From positions 744,001 to 808,000 of the forward strand of contig NZ_SDWJ01000001.1 of the NCBI RefSeq assembly GCF_009769755.1: 64,000 bases of DNA. Direction: 5' to 3'. This DNA comes from Sphingorhabdus profundilacus. GTDB lineage: Bacteria; Pseudomonadota; Alphaproteobacteria; Sphingomonadales; Sphingomonadaceae. Made by a program: the position numbers and the translations under genes. The notes below the pieces were generated by a model that worked only from the letters and a program-made list of their open reading frames with translations, was not told where the DNA came from and did not search any database. Positions 38,111 through 48,099 of the stretch are shown one piece after another (positions within the stretch are counted from its first letter, which is position 1; each line of letters opens with the position of its first letter).

Positions 38111-39552
38111 TGGACCTTAATGCTTCACTTTTCCTCGTTCGTCCCGAGGTTATTCTCAGCTTTTCTGCGCTGGTTTTGCTGCTTCTTTCTGCCTGGCGGA
38201 GTGAAGCAGGTAGGTTGGCAAGCATCTTGGCGGTTGCCGCATTGGTCGGCTCCGGTGCTTATGTAGTGCACTCCCTATGCACGCAAACCGATGCCACAGC
38301 ATTTGATGGCTTGATCGGGAATGACGCATTCGGAAATTATGCGAAGATTTTGATCTACTTTGCCGCCGCCATTTCATTGATGATCGCACCGCGATTTCTG
38401 GAAAAGATGGGGGCTATGCGGGCGGAATATCCCGTGCTGATCCTGCTTGCTGCCATTGGCATGAGTATCATGGTTTCAGCGACGGATCTGGTGACGCTTT
38501 ATATCGGGCTCGAACTTAACAGTTTGGCGGCTTATGTCTTGGCGAGTTTTGCGCGTTATGACGGGCGTTCTGCCGAAGCCGGTTTGAAGTATTTCGTACT
38601 GGGCGCGTTGGCGAGCGGCATTCTGCTGTTCGGCATGTCATTGCTGTACGGCTTTACCGGCTCAACCAGTTTTAGCGCCATTGGTGTTGCTTTGAATGGT
38701 GACGTCGGTCTTGGAATGATCTTCGGCGTCGTGTTCGTTCTTTCGGGCCTTGCCTTCAAGATCAGCGCTGCGCCATTCCATATGTGGACGCCGGACGTTT
38801 ACGAAGGTGCGCCGACACCGGTAACCGCTTTTTTTGCGAGCGCCCCGAAGGTTGCAGCGACGGCGTTGTTGATCCGTGTGGTAATTGAGGCATTCGGAAA
38901 CGAAGTGATTGTATGGCAGCAAATTGTCATCGTCGTGGCTCTGATGTCGATCATCATCGGTGCCGTAGGCGCGATTGGACAGCAGAATTTGAAACGTCTG
39001 CTGGCCTATAGCTCTATCAACAATATCGGCTTCATCCTCATCGGCCTCGCCGCCGGGACGGAGCAAGGTGTTGCTGCCATGCTTGTCTACCTTGCGATTT
39101 ATGTCGCCATGACGCTGGGTAGCTTTATCGCGCTAATGCAGTTGAAGGCGCATGACGGGTCGTATCGGGAAACATTTGGCGATATCGCCGGCCTCTCGAA
39201 AACCCGCCCCGCTTTGGCTGCCGTCTTCGCTATCTTCATGTTCAGTCTGGCGGGTATACCTCCGCTGTTCGGGTTCTGGGGCAAGCTGGTAGTGTTTCAG
39301 GCCGCTGTGGCTGCAAACCTACTTCCGCTCGCCGTCATCGGGATTTCCGCTTCGGTAATCGGAGCGTTCTACTATCTGAAGGTTGTCAAGGTCATGTATT
39401 TTGACGAACCGGTAGATGTGATTGCGCCGTCCGACGACCTGGTCTTGAGCTGGACCGGCGGAATTATGGCCGCGGCTGTCTCGCCACTTGGCTATCTCGC
39501 TATTCCGGTTCTGGCAGCTCTGTCGGCCCAAGCCGCAAGGGCGCTCTTCTGA
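38110..39552 (+). CDS. nuoN: NADH-quinone oxidoreductase subunit N
   Basis: Antiporter-like pump subunit (ND2-type), 480 residues. It has LYIGLELNSLAAYVLASFAR, SAEAGLKYFVLGALASGILL, APFHMWTPDVYEGAPTPVTA and KRLLAYSSINNIGFILIG. Last nuo gene; its stop overlaps the likely CTG start of birA. Confidence 0.96.
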   Translation: MDLNASLFLVRPEVILSFSALVLLLLSAWRSEAGRLASILAVAALVGSGAYVVHSLCTQTDATAFDGLIGNDAFGNYAKILIYFAAAISLMIAPRFLEKMGAMRAEYPVLILLAAIGMSIMVSATDLVTLYIGLELNSLAAYVLASFARYDGRSAEAGLKYFVLGALASGILLFGMSLLYGFTGSTSFSAIGVALNGDVGLGMIFGVVFVLSGLAFKISAAPFHMWTPDVYEGAPTPVTAFFASAPKVAATALLIRVVIEAFGNEVIVWQQIVIVVALMSIIIGAVGAIGQQNLKRLLAYSSINNIGFILIGLAAGTEQGVAAMLVYLAIYVAMTLGSFIALMQLKAHDGSYRETFGDIAGLSKTRPALAAVFAIFMFSLAGIPPLFGFWGKLVVFQAAVAANLLPLAVIGISASVIGAFYYLKVVKVMYFDEPVDVIAPSDDLVLSWTGGIMAAAVSPLGYLAIPVLAALSAQAARALF

Positions 39553-40265
39553 ACCCCATTTTCGAAGAAGTTACATTAACCGGGTCGACCAACGCCGACC
39601 TGCTGCAGCGTGCGACTATTGGCGCGCCCGAAGGTCTTTGGCTTCGCGCCGATGCTCAAGACGGCGGCCGCGGGCGTATGGGGCGCAGTTGGGAAAGCTC
39701 GGATGGTAATCTGTTCGCCAGCACCATCGTCCGCCTGCAGCCTAGCGATCCGCAGGCACCGTCGCTGGCATTTGTTGCTGCGTTGGCGGTACGTGACACG
39801 CTGCACCAAATTGCACCGGAATGCGCCGTGCAGATCAAATGGCCTAATGACGTTCTGTCGGCAGAAGGTGCTAAATTATGCGGTATCTTGCTCGAACGGA
39901 CAGGTCACGCGGTTGTTGTCGGTATCGGGATCAATCTAGCTTCGTCACCTGATATTCCGGGGCGTGCAACTACCAACCTGCAGTCACTCGGCGCCCTGCC
40001 GCCGCATCCGCAAGCCGTCGTCGAGATTTTGGCGTCTAACATGGCAATCTGGTTGGCGCGCTGGCGTCAATATGGCCTGCAGGCATTGACCGCCGAATGG
40101 CAAAAGGCGGCCCATCCCGTCGGGACGGCGTTATCGGTGCAGTTACCCGATGGGGCGCGTGAAGATGGACTTTACGCCGGGCTGACCGCAGAAGGTGCGC
40201 TTCAGCTTCGCTTGGCGGATGGGACGATCCATGCCATTCATGCCGCCGATGTTTTTCTTGTTTAA
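39549..40265 (+). CDS. birA: Biotin--[acetyl-CoA-carboxylase] ligase (class I, no HTH domain)
   Basis: Activates biotin as biotinyl-AMP and attaches it to the carboxyl carrier protein. Family motifs: [14 protein letters not shown] (N-terminal ligase core), [20 protein letters not shown] (biotinyl-AMP loop), [15 protein letters not shown] and VVVGIGINL. The needed N-terminal 40 residues lie upstream of the first ATG (39678), but no ATG, GTG or TTG is in frame there. I therefore place the start at CTG 39549, overlapping the nuoN stop (CTGA); ATT at 39558 is another option. There is no DNA-binding domain, so it is an enzyme only. Confidence 0.85.
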   Translation: MNPIFEEVTLTGSTNADLLQRATIGAPEGLWLRADAQDGGRGRMGRSWESSDGNLFASTIVRLQPSDPQAPSLAFVAALAVRDTLHQIAPECAVQIKWPNDVLSAEGAKLCGILLERTGHAVVVGIGINLASSPDIPGRATTNLQSLGALPPHPQAVVEILASNMAIWLARWRQYGLQALTAEWQKAAHPVGTALSVQLPDGAREDGLYAGLTAEGALQLRLADGTIHAIHAADVFLV

Positions 40266-40279
40266 TCAGAGGACCGACT

Positions 40280-41062
40280 ATGCTGCTCGCCATTGATACC
40301 GGCAACACCAACGTCAAATTCGCACTGGTCGACGACAGTGGAGAAATTGTGAAGCGTTGGCGCATCGCTACAGATGCGCGGCGCACTGCGGATGAATATG
40401 CGGTGTGGCTGGATCAATTGATCCAGATGGCCGGTTTCCGTAGAAGCGATATCAAGGCCGTGATTATTGCAACGGTTGTGCCCCGCGCGCTTCACAATTT
40501 ACAACTGCTCGCCTCCCATTATTTTGATTGCGAGGCTTTAATAGCGGGGCGAGGGGCTGTGGGCTGGGGCATCCAGTTGAAGGTTGATGAACCACAATCG
40601 GTTGGTGCTGATCGCGCCGTCAATGCCATTGCTGCACAGTCTTTGGCGGAAGGTGACAAGCTGGTGATCAGTTTCGGTACGGCGACCACGTTCGACTATA
40701 TCGGTCCCGACGGTTCCTATCGGGGGGGGAGCATTGCCCCGGGCGTTAATCTCAGCCTTGATGCACTTTACGCTGCCGCCGCCATGTTACCGCGTATTGC
40801 AATCGAGCCGCCGCCAAATGAAAGCGTTATTGGTACGACAACAGTTGGACAAATGCAGATTGGTATCTATTGGGGCTATGTGGCGATGATCGAAGGGATG
40901 GTCGCACGGATGAAGGCTGAAATTGGCAAGCCGGTTACGGTCATCGCGACCGGTGGTCTTGCCATCCTTTTTCAGCAGCATGGCCATTTATTTGACCGGG
41001 TAGAACCGGATTTGACGCTGCGGGGGCTGGCGTATTTATACAGGAATCGAGACAGGCAATAA
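40280..41062 (+). CDS. coaX: Pantothenate kinase, type III
   Basis: First step of CoA biosynthesis, ATP-dependent phosphorylation of pantothenate. The 260-residue ASKHA-fold protein has the phosphate motif [29 protein letters not shown] (pantothenate pocket), [19 protein letters not shown] and [26 protein letters not shown] lies upstream of the ATG. It overlaps rnj by TAATG and is part of birA-coaX-rnj. Confidence 0.95.
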   Translation: MLLAIDTGNTNVKFALVDDSGEIVKRWRIATDARRTADEYAVWLDQLIQMAGFRRSDIKAVIIATVVPRALHNLQLLASHYFDCEALIAGRGAVGWGIQLKVDEPQSVGADRAVNAIAAQSLAEGDKLVISFGTATTFDYIGPDGSYRGGSIAPGVNLSLDALYAAAAMLPRIAIEPPPNESVIGTTTVGQMQIGIYWGYVAMIEGMVARMKAEIGKPVTVIATGGLAILFQQHGHLFDRVEPDLTLRGLAYLYRNRDRQ

Positions 41063-42705
41063 TGACTACCCCGAAAAATGAACTTCTTTTCCTCGCGCTG
41101 GGCGGGTCGAACGAGATTGGCATGAACGTCAATCTCTATGGCTGCCAGGGCAAATGGGTCATGGTCGACCTTGGCCTTACATTCGCAAATGCGGAATATC
41201 CCGGTATTGATTTGATATTGCCTGATCTGGAATTTATCGAACAGCGCAAAGACGACCTGTTGGGGATCGTGCTGACCCACGGCCATGAAGACCATATTGG
41301 CGCAGTCGCCTATTTTGCCGCGGATTTAGGTGTGCCGCTCTATGCCACACCCTTTACCGCGACGCTCATACGCGGGAAGTTGGAAGAAGAGGGCATATTG
41401 GACAGTGTCGAGCTGAACATCATTCCGATGGAGGGCAGCTTTGCACTTGGCCCGTTCGGATTTCAGCTTGTAACATTGGCGCACTCAATATTGGAAATGA
41501 GCGCCTGCGTCATTTCGACGCCCTATGGCAAGATATTCCACAGTGGGGATTGGAAACTGGATGAACAGCCAGTCATTGGCAAACCGTCCACCGCCGAACA
41601 GCTGAGCGCAATTGGCGATGAAGGAATTTTGGCTCTTATATGCGATTCAACCAACGCCTTTAACGCAGGAGACAGCGGCAGTGAAGGTAGCGTGAAAGCG
41701 GACCTTTTGAAATCAGTAAAGGCGGCAAAGGGGCGCGTGCTTTTGACGACATTCGCTTCGAACGCAGCGCGTTTGCAAACCATGGGTGAAGTCGCGCGGG
41801 AAACGGGCCGAACCCTGTGTTTTGCAGGCCGGTCGTTGCACCGCATTATCGAAGCTGCACAAGCCAATGGTTATCTTAAAGACCTGCCCAAGACGGTTGA
41901 TATGGAATCTGTCGACGGACTGGCACGCAAAGAGGTCATGGTCGTTGCAACAGGTGGGCAAGGTGAAGCACGTGCCGCTCTGGCGCGAATTGCGGAAGGC
42001 AACCATCCGGTTAAACTGGAAGAGGGCGATACGGTTATCTTTTCTTCGAAACAGATCCCCGGAAATGAAATCGCCATTGGCGTTATCATGAACAAGCTTG
42101 CCGAGCGTAATATTCTGACCGTGACCGAAAAGCAGGCGCATGTGCATGTATCCGGCCATCCCGGGCAGCCTGAATTGGCCAAGCTTTACGATTGGATCAA
42201 GCCGGAGCTATTGGTGCCTGTCCATGGTGAGCGTCGGCACATGGCTGAACAAGCCCGGTTTGCAATGGCGCATGGTGTAAAAAATGCGTTGGTTCAATCC
42301 AATGGCGATGTTGTCCGTCTTGCGCCGGGCAAGCCGGAAATCATCGGCAAGGAACGAACCGGTAGATTGATCCTGGATGGCGACACCATCATTTCAGCAG
42401 ATGGCTCGACAATAAATGAACGTCGTAAACTGTCATGGTATGGATTGATTTCCGTCGCATTTGCTTTGGATAGTCGCGATAAAATATCGGGTAGCCCTCA
42501 AATCCGCTTGCATGGGATACCAATAGAGGAAGATCTGGAAGATTTTCTGGATGATGTCACCGCTGCAGTGAACAAGACCGTTCGGGAAAATAAAGGCGAC
42601 TTTGAGAAACTTCGTGAATCAACAAGGTTGGCAGTTCGTCGTGTCGCCACCAGTTGGACCGGCAAAAAACCGATCGTAGATGTCATGATATTGGAGACCG
42701 CATGA
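41062..42705 (+). CDS. rnj: Ribonuclease J
   Basis: Metallo-beta-lactamase/beta-CASP nuclease with 5'-exonuclease and endonuclease activity on mRNA and rRNA. The 547-residue product has the Zn motif LTHGHEDHIGAV (His73, His75, Asp77, His78), FHSGDWKLDEQPV, ALICDSTNAF, the beta-CASP stretch LLTTFASNAARLQTMGEVA, and HVSGHPGQPELAKLYDWIKP and PVHGERRHM. Size is typical of the RNase J family. Coupled with coaX and, through an ATGA overlap, with DUF1467. Confidence 0.95.
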   Translation: MTTPKNELLFLALGGSNEIGMNVNLYGCQGKWVMVDLGLTFANAEYPGIDLILPDLEFIEQRKDDLLGIVLTHGHEDHIGAVAYFAADLGVPLYATPFTATLIRGKLEEEGILDSVELNIIPMEGSFALGPFGFQLVTLAHSILEMSACVISTPYGKIFHSGDWKLDEQPVIGKPSTAEQLSAIGDEGILALICDSTNAFNAGDSGSEGSVKADLLKSVKAAKGRVLLTTFASNAARLQTMGEVARETGRTLCFAGRSLHRIIEAAQANGYLKDLPKTVDMESVDGLARKEVMVVATGGQGEARAALARIAEGNHPVKLEEGDTVIFSSKQIPGNEIAIGVIMNKLAERNILTVTEKQAHVHVSGHPGQPELAKLYDWIKPELLVPVHGERRHMAEQARFAMAHGVKNALVQSNGDVVRLAPGKPEIIGKERTGRLILDGDTIISADGSTINERRKLSWYGLISVAFALDSRDKISGSPQIRLHGIPIEEDLEDFLDDVTAAVNKTVRENKGDFEKLRESTRLAVRRVATSWTGKKPIVDVMILETA

Positions 42706-42977
42706 ACTGGATATCAATCGTCGCAATTTACGCTCTTTTCTGGGTGATGAGCGCATTTGTGATATTGCCAATTGGCGTAAAAACCCATGAAGAAATGGGA
42801 CTGGAGAAGATTCCCGGGCAAGCCGACAGTGCCCCCGGAAATTTTCGGCCCGGCGTAATCATCTTACGAACAACGGTGCTTTCGGCGCTGCTCTTCGGCC
42901 TTTATTACGCCAACTATATCTATGGCTGGGTCACGCGCCACAGCTTCGATTTTCTCATTTCACCGCCCAATAGTTAA
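42702..42977 (+). CDS. DUF1467 family small membrane protein
   Basis: The 91-residue product has the DUF1467 signature: an N-terminal helix ending FVILPIGVKTHEEMG, then a polar stretch and a second helix (TVLSALLFGLYYANYIYGW). ATG 42702 overlaps the rnj stop (ATGA) and gives the expected short N-terminus. Function unknown; conserved near birA-coaX-rnj in alphaproteobacteria. Ends 4 bp from the convergent coiled-coil gene. Confidence 0.88.
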   Translation: MNWISIVAIYALFWVMSAFVILPIGVKTHEEMGLEKIPGQADSAPGNFRPGVIILRTTVLSALLFGLYYANYIYGWVTRHSFDFLISPPNS

Positions 42978-42981
42978 GGGC

Positions 42982-45282
42982 TTAGCTTCGAAGCCGCTCA
43001 ATCGCTTGCGCCAAAGCCACATAAAGCTTGCCCACATCCGATGATAGCATTGTGACACATATTGCATTTCCATCACGGGTGCTGAGCAACACGCGCATCA
43101 TGGCCTCGAAGTCATGGATATACCGGTTTACATGTTCCCGAAACTCGGCGTCCTGGCCATAATGCGTTGCGATTGTTCGCGACTCTCCTGCGTCTAAAAG
43201 CCTGACTGCACGCCGGGTAAAGACGCCGCGGTCTCCTTTCAAATAGGCAGCCCAAGCGGTGTCTGTGACTTCATTTGAAAGAATTTTGGCAACATCGATC
43301 GAAGTAGAATTCAACGATTCAGTCAGCAGCACCATTCGGCGGGCAAAACTGTCATCATCGATACCTTCAAAGCCGCTCCGGCTTTCTGCAATGCGCTTTT
43401 CAAGATTGGTGGCCAGTTCTTCAAGTTGACTGATTTGCGATGTTAGCTTGACCGTCGACGTTTCAGATAATGTCAGATTCCGCTCAATCGCTGCGTGGAT
43501 AAGATCATTCATGGAATTGACCTGATTATTGATTGCGGTGGCAAGCGATGCCTGATTTTGTTCTGTCAAACGATCGGCGACATGCGCCAGCTCTTCATCG
43601 ATTATCCGACGACTATCTTCAGCCGCCTGTTTTGTACTCGCACGCAGCCCCTCGAGCGAAATGTTCAATTTGGATTTAGCTTCATTCGTAATCGTATCCA
43701 GCAGGGCGCGGGTTTCTGCCAACGCCAAAGTGAGTGTTTCCACCTGTTCATGACGCGCCACAAAATAGGCGTCGCTTTCGGTCATTATCTTTTCAACGTC
43801 GCCCCTCTGACTGTTGATTAAGGTGCCAAGATTGTTCGTTCTGTCCAAAAGAGACTCACTCAGCTCATTGAGTTGCTGAGCACTTCCCGACGCCGCATGA
43901 ATTTGTTCTGCTGCGACGGAAAAGTTCGTATCAATCAATTCTATCGACCCGGGAATTGTGCTCGATATTTCATGGTTGACCGTTTTCAATGCCAGCAGAA
44001 GTCGATCGGACAATTCCATCAAAGACCGGGTAATTTGCTGATTATTGTTCAGATCGGTTCCGACTGCGCGTGTACTTTCGCTCAAAGCAGAAACTGCGAA
44101 TGCAAGTTTTGCCGTCTGGTCAGTTGCGGCTTGATCGATTTCAGTAATTCTGGCCGAGCTCAATCCTATATGTTTTTCAACCTCGCCGATAATCGCAAAA
44201 ATGCGGGAGCGTTCTTCTTCTGATTGCTCCGATAGGTCTATGAGGCTGTTCTTGACCTGCGAGACATTTTCTCCAATTTTTTCAGAACTTTCTTGAATAA
44301 GGCTTTCCAAATCGCTGGATATGGTTGCTATTTTCTGCACCATATTTTCAGCAGCGCTGTTTAACAAAGCTGCGGACAATGCCGCGCGTTTCTCACTTTC
44401 GACGCCCGCATGGTCTAATGCAGCGGCGCCTTCACGTGAAATTTTATCGAGTTTTTCAAAAACAGTTTCTGCACGAGATCCGACTTGGTCGATATAATCA
44501 CGGGTTGAAATACCAGCCTCTCCGATACGTTCCAGGCCGGAAATTAGAAGTTTTATCTGAAGCTGTGCATTGTTTCCGGCACTTCCGATTTGATTGGTGA
44601 CATCCTTGGCCGCGCTGGTAACGACAGGCAAATGTTTCCGCAATTGCTCCAGGTTGCTCGTGGCTGCGTTGCTGACGGCCTCTAAAGTCTTTGCCTTTTC
44701 ATCGCTATCGGCAAGCGATGCGGTCAATATTTCGGCCGCTTCCAACATATGTTGTGATGAGCGTTTACCGACCGATTCCAGCTCCAGCGCATTTTGCGAG
44801 AGAAATTGCCGTGCCATGGAAATTTCTTCGTTGACCGTTCGCATACGTGCCTCAAGCGATTCACTTTCTTGCCGTAACAATCGGGCGACATCGCCAAAAC
44901 GGGTCGACTCTGCGCGACTGTGACGCATTGCCAGCAGCCATGTGACCGCCAATAGCACAAGGGGCAATGCCCACATATTTGTTAACGTAATTGCACGTTC
45001 CGCGGAAATTCCCTGCATGACTTCAGGATAATTTGTGACGCCGAAAAATACTGACCACATTAAAGCGGACAGGATAGCAAATGCAGGAAATAGATATTCT
45101 TTCCAACTGCTTGTCCGGATTTCCGGATATTCCCAATCCGATTGATAGCCACTGCTTTCAAGGTCCGCATCAGTGATGAATGGGGACTCATCAGCCGCGC
45201 TTTCCGGTACAGGCACATGTGTTGCCAGCTCGGGGCTTTCTATATGCCTTGTAAGGCCTATAATTTTTGATCGTGAAGTCAT
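42982..45282 (-). CDS. Two-TM coiled-coil protein (TipN-like architecture)
   Basis: Protein of 766 residues: acidic N-terminal 60 residues, two membrane helices (about 66-86, LFPAFAILSALMWSVFFGV, and about 103-122, MWALPLVLLAVTWLLAM), then about 500 residues of nearly unbroken heptad-rich coiled coil (Ser/Ala/Glu/Leu), and a distinct C-terminal unit from about 650 with AYLKGDRGVFTRRAVRLLD, IHDFEAMMRVLL and SSDVGKLYVALAQAIERLR. The layout (N-terminal TM pair plus long cytoplasmic coiled coil) is that of the polarity factor TipN of Caulobacter; homology is not proven. Divergent from the HPt-like gene (71 bp gap). Confidence 0.75.
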   Translation of the reverse strand: MTSRSKIIGLTRHIESPELATHVPVPESAADESPFITDADLESSGYQSDWEYPEIRTSSWKEYLFPAFAILSALMWSVFFGVTNYPEVMQGISAERAITLTNMWALPLVLLAVTWLLAMRHSRAESTRFGDVARLLRQESESLEARMRTVNEEISMARQFLSQNALELESVGKRSSQHMLEAAEILTASLADSDEKAKTLEAVSNAATSNLEQLRKHLPVVTSAAKDVTNQIGSAGNNAQLQIKLLISGLERIGEAGISTRDYIDQVGSRAETVFEKLDKISREGAAALDHAGVESEKRAALSAALLNSAAENMVQKIATISSDLESLIQESSEKIGENVSQVKNSLIDLSEQSEEERSRIFAIIGEVEKHIGLSSARITEIDQAATDQTAKLAFAVSALSESTRAVGTDLNNNQQITRSLMELSDRLLLALKTVNHEISSTIPGSIELIDTNFSVAAEQIHAASGSAQQLNELSESLLDRTNNLGTLINSQRGDVEKIMTESDAYFVARHEQVETLTLALAETRALLDTITNEAKSKLNISLEGLRASTKQAAEDSRRIIDEELAHVADRLTEQNQASLATAINNQVNSMNDLIHAAIERNLTLSETSTVKLTSQISQLEELATNLEKRIAESRSGFEGIDDDSFARRMVLLTESLNSTSIDVAKILSNEVTDTAWAAYLKGDRGVFTRRAVRLLDAGESRTIATHYGQDAEFREHVNRYIHDFEAMMRVLLSTRDGNAICVTMLSSDVGKLYVALAQAIERLRS

Positions 45283-45352
45283 AACAACCTGTTTACCATA
45301 TTTTATCCACAGGGAAACGCAAAGTTAACCCTATGTTCGTTATAAGTTTTGA

Positions 45353-45667
45353 ATGTCTATGGATTATGGCTCGTTTGACACAGCTTTAAAGGCTGCCGCT
45401 GGCGAAGACAGCGCGCTAATAGCTGAACTGCGCGCTACTTTTGTCGAAAGTGCCAAGAGGCAATTAAGCCTTCTAACTCGGTCACGATGTGATGCGAACT
45501 GGCAATATACAAGCTGGAGACTTAAGGGTCTTGCAGCTAGTTTCGGGGCCATGAAATTGATGCTTTTGGCGGACGAAGCTGTGGAAGGTGCTCCCGGAGA
45601 TCCGGTTGTCTTACGCAAAATCGGGAGAGCTATCCAAGAAATCGAGACGTACGAATTTACCGCGTGA
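45353..45667 (+). CDS. HPt-like protein lacking the phospho-accepting histidine
   Basis: The 104-residue product is an all-helical protein matching the HPt pattern: ELRATFVESAKRQLSLL, then the active-site helix region YTSWRLKGLAASFGAMKLML, then ADEAVEGAPGDPVV. In HPt proteins the helix reads H-x-L-K-G-x-x-x-x-x-G; here Trp55 occupies the His position (SW-RLKG). It therefore cannot take a phosphoryl group there, unless another residue is used. ATG at 45353, with a second ATG two codons on. Divergent from the TipN-like gene. Role presumably binding, perhaps of a kinase or receiver domain. Confidence 0.75.
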   Translation: MSMDYGSFDTALKAAAGEDSALIAELRATFVESAKRQLSLLTRSRCDANWQYTSWRLKGLAASFGAMKLMLLADEAVEGAPGDPVVLRKIGRAIQEIETYEFTA

Positions 45668-45850
45668 TGAAGTTAGGTCAGATGTGGAAGATCGGACGAA
45701 CCCACCCCGTTTCCGCTTCAGATGAGAGGATACGGAGCCTTGGCCGATATGCATAGGCCTAGTTGGAGAGGCACCGCAATGGTGACCCATCGATAAATTG
45801 GTTAAACGCAAAAAATTGGGTGGCAATAGTTGATCACAGCCCATATCGGC

Positions 45851-47083
45851 ATGAATATGTCGATTTCTGCTCACTCGATGAATGTCGCTGCACTTCTATC
45901 AACGGCAAATGCGTCCGATGGAGTAAACGTCCGGAACGGCGCTGAAAGTCATAAGCCGGTGGTGGGGCACACTATTTTGGAGTTGCAGATAAGAGCGCTC
46001 CATAAGGCGGGCTGTACCTTTTTTATCATTGAGGTGGATCAGGTTTCCGGCGCGCTGCTGGAATTGGTTGATGGCTTTCGAAGAGAGGGAGTGTCAATCG
46101 AGTTTGCGCGTTCTATCAAAGATTTACAGACACTTGTCGAACCTGAAATGCGACTCTATCTTCTTGCAGAAGATCACTTTTTGTCGGAAAAATTCGTCAT
46201 CGAGTTGACGACAAGTGACGGCGCATTCATTGCAACTTTCGACAGTAGGGAAGAGAATGCCGGTTTTGAGAGAATTGATCTCAACACACGTTGGTCGGGT
46301 TTTGCATCGATCGAAGCCAAGCGCATTTTTTCGATGAGCGACCTTCCGGACGACTGGAGTATTATTTCTTCGTTGCTCCGCCATGCTATTCAAGAAAAAG
46401 TCCCGTTTTTGCCATTGCAACAGATAGTTGTTCAGAAAATGGATATCGTACACGTTTCCAATTCGGTCATTGCCGATGCGCTCAATATACAAATATTGCG
46501 GAACAGGGCCGATTCTATCCTTGGATGGACCGAGCGGCTTATCTACGCCCCTATCGCAAGGTGGCTTGCGCCCCATATCTGGAAAAGTGATGGATATCGC
46601 GTTGGCTCAAAATTTTCAGGAATTTCTTTTGCTATCATCTGTTTCACAATGGCGATGCTGGATTGGCAAGATCTGGCGCTATGGACTGCGCTGTTGGCGG
46701 TTTTCTGCAACCATTTGAATGTTATCGCGATGGGAGAAGATCGTAACCGTAATGCGCCGTCGGCGCTTGTTGTCTTCTTCTGGCTCTTCCTATGTGCGGC
46801 AGGATTGGCGATGGCATATTCCGCAAGCGATTATGGATCCGATCCGGTTTTGTTTATGGCCATTTCTATCGGGCTTGCCCTATTGGCGCGAAAACTGGAA
46901 TTGCCGGCATGGACGAAATCTGTGACACATTCGCCAAGCCTGTTTGTTTTTGGTTTGATTGTAGCTCAAACTCTATCGGCCTTTTCAATTGGTCTTCGGG
47001 TTTTAGCGATTTCGCAACTTTTACTTCTCATTGCCGGGCGGTATATATTTGAGAGCAAAGTGGTAAAGTTGAATCAGGCTTAA
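45851..47083 (+). CDS. Membrane protein with degenerate nucleotidyltransferase-like N-terminal domain
   Basis: About 410 residues. The N-terminal 200 residues resemble a sugar-nucleotide-type nucleotidyltransferase fold (KPVVGHTILELQIRALHKAG, FFIIEVDQ, LYLLAEDHFLS), but the Gly-rich GxGTR loop and a metal-binding DxD were not found. From about residue 250 come about six TM helices (SGISFAIICFTMAMLDWQDL, ALWTALLAVF, LVVFFWLFLCAAGLAMAY and others). CDP-alcohol phosphotransferase motifs are absent. Start uncertain: ATG 45851 or 45857, or TTG 45830. Function unknown; lies in the signalling-like cluster. Confidence 0.65.
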   Translation: MNMSISAHSMNVAALLSTANASDGVNVRNGAESHKPVVGHTILELQIRALHKAGCTFFIIEVDQVSGALLELVDGFRREGVSIEFARSIKDLQTLVEPEMRLYLLAEDHFLSEKFVIELTTSDGAFIATFDSREENAGFERIDLNTRWSGFASIEAKRIFSMSDLPDDWSIISSLLRHAIQEKVPFLPLQQIVVQKMDIVHVSNSVIADALNIQILRNRADSILGWTERLIYAPIARWLAPHIWKSDGYRVGSKFSGISFAIICFTMAMLDWQDLALWTALLAVFCNHLNVIAMGEDRNRNAPSALVVFFWLFLCAAGLAMAYSASDYGSDPVLFMAISIGLALLARKLELPAWTKSVTHSPSLFVFGLIVAQTLSAFSIGLRVLAISQLLLLIAGRYIFESKVVKLNQA

Positions 47084-47100
47084 AGCGACGTTAACCTTTA

Positions 47101-48099
47101 TTGGTTACGATTCACGATCTAATTAGCTTGGAAATTCCGTTGGATCACGGTTTTGGCGAAAAATTTGAGTTATTGAAAGTGGCAGCTACACATGCGCGCG
47201 ACATTCATGCATTGTGTTCGGATGTCGCAGGGATTATCTTTCCGAAGGCGATAAATCCGCTGAGCGATGAAACGATCAATCAGGTTTCAACCAGAATCAT
47301 AACGCTGGTGTCTGATCTGGAAAAGATATTCAATATCAGCTCAGATACGCCACGTCCCGTAACTTGGGAGATATTGGCGTCCTCTGGATTTTTGCGCGAA
47401 CCGGATCTGATCGACTTCATATTGGCAAGGGTCGCCGAAGAGCGCCTGAATTCCTTTATCAAAAATAAAGTGACCAGCCTGCCGGTGCTGCTTCTTGACC
47501 ATTCGGATGGTGCGATTGCCGAGGCTGCACAAACATTGTTGGCGGCCGAAAGCCTTCAGCGGCTTGGTTCCGGCCATAGCTATCTCGCGCTCCCACCGGA
47601 ATTGCTGCACAAGTTATGTTGGCGGATAGTCGCCGCAATAGAAGTCATAGAAGGTGACAGGCGACCTGACATCATTGCTTCAGCGAAATTCCTCCTATCG
47701 CAATATTCGGAGGCTGATCGCGCTCAGGATGCTGCGAAGAAAATTGTGCATCTCACCAATGGAGTAGATAACAGTGATTTCTATTTTCCGGAGGTTTCCG
47801 GATTGCACTTATACACTGCCGCACTTTCCGCGCGTTTGGAACTCGATTTCGACCATGTTTTGCGACTGCTTAACTCGCACTCAACAACCCCTCACGCCAT
47901 CCTCTTATCTGCCTGCAATTTTCCAATACAGCATGCAGTTCAAAACATTGTTCTGTTTAGCGGCGATCTAATATCTTCCCATGATGCAGGACTCTTTGAA
48001 GTCGGATATTCGTCGATTTCGTTTGAAGCTGCATCGGAAGAAATTGGTTTCTGGGCGTCAGAACGGTCGCAGTTTCTTTTAGCTGGAATATCGGGGTGA
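47101..48099 (+). CDS. DUF2336 domain protein
   Basis: The 332-residue, soluble, helix-rich protein has the DUF2336 character: repeated helical units with LDHSDGAIAEAAQTLLAAES, LPPELLHKLCWRIVAAIEVI and LARVAEERLNSFIKNK. DUF2336 is a family of unknown function found in alphaproteobacteria, often beside two-component genes. The frame opens with a TTG at 47101, 17 bp after the previous stop; no ribosome binding site is evident and the real start may lie inside. Its stop overlaps the histidine kinase GTG (GTGA), so the two are coupled. Confidence 0.75.
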   Translation: MVTIHDLISLEIPLDHGFGEKFELLKVAATHARDIHALCSDVAGIIFPKAINPLSDETINQVSTRIITLVSDLEKIFNISSDTPRPVTWEILASSGFLREPDLIDFILARVAEERLNSFIKNKVTSLPVLLLDHSDGAIAEAAQTLLAAESLQRLGSGHSYLALPPELLHKLCWRIVAAIEVIEGDRRPDIIASAKFLLSQYSEADRAQDAAKKIVHLTNGVDNSDFYFPEVSGLHLYTAALSARLELDFDHVLRLLNSHSTTPHAILLSACNFPIQHAVQNIVLFSGDLISSHDAGLFEVGYSSISFEAASEEIGFWASERSQFLLAGISG

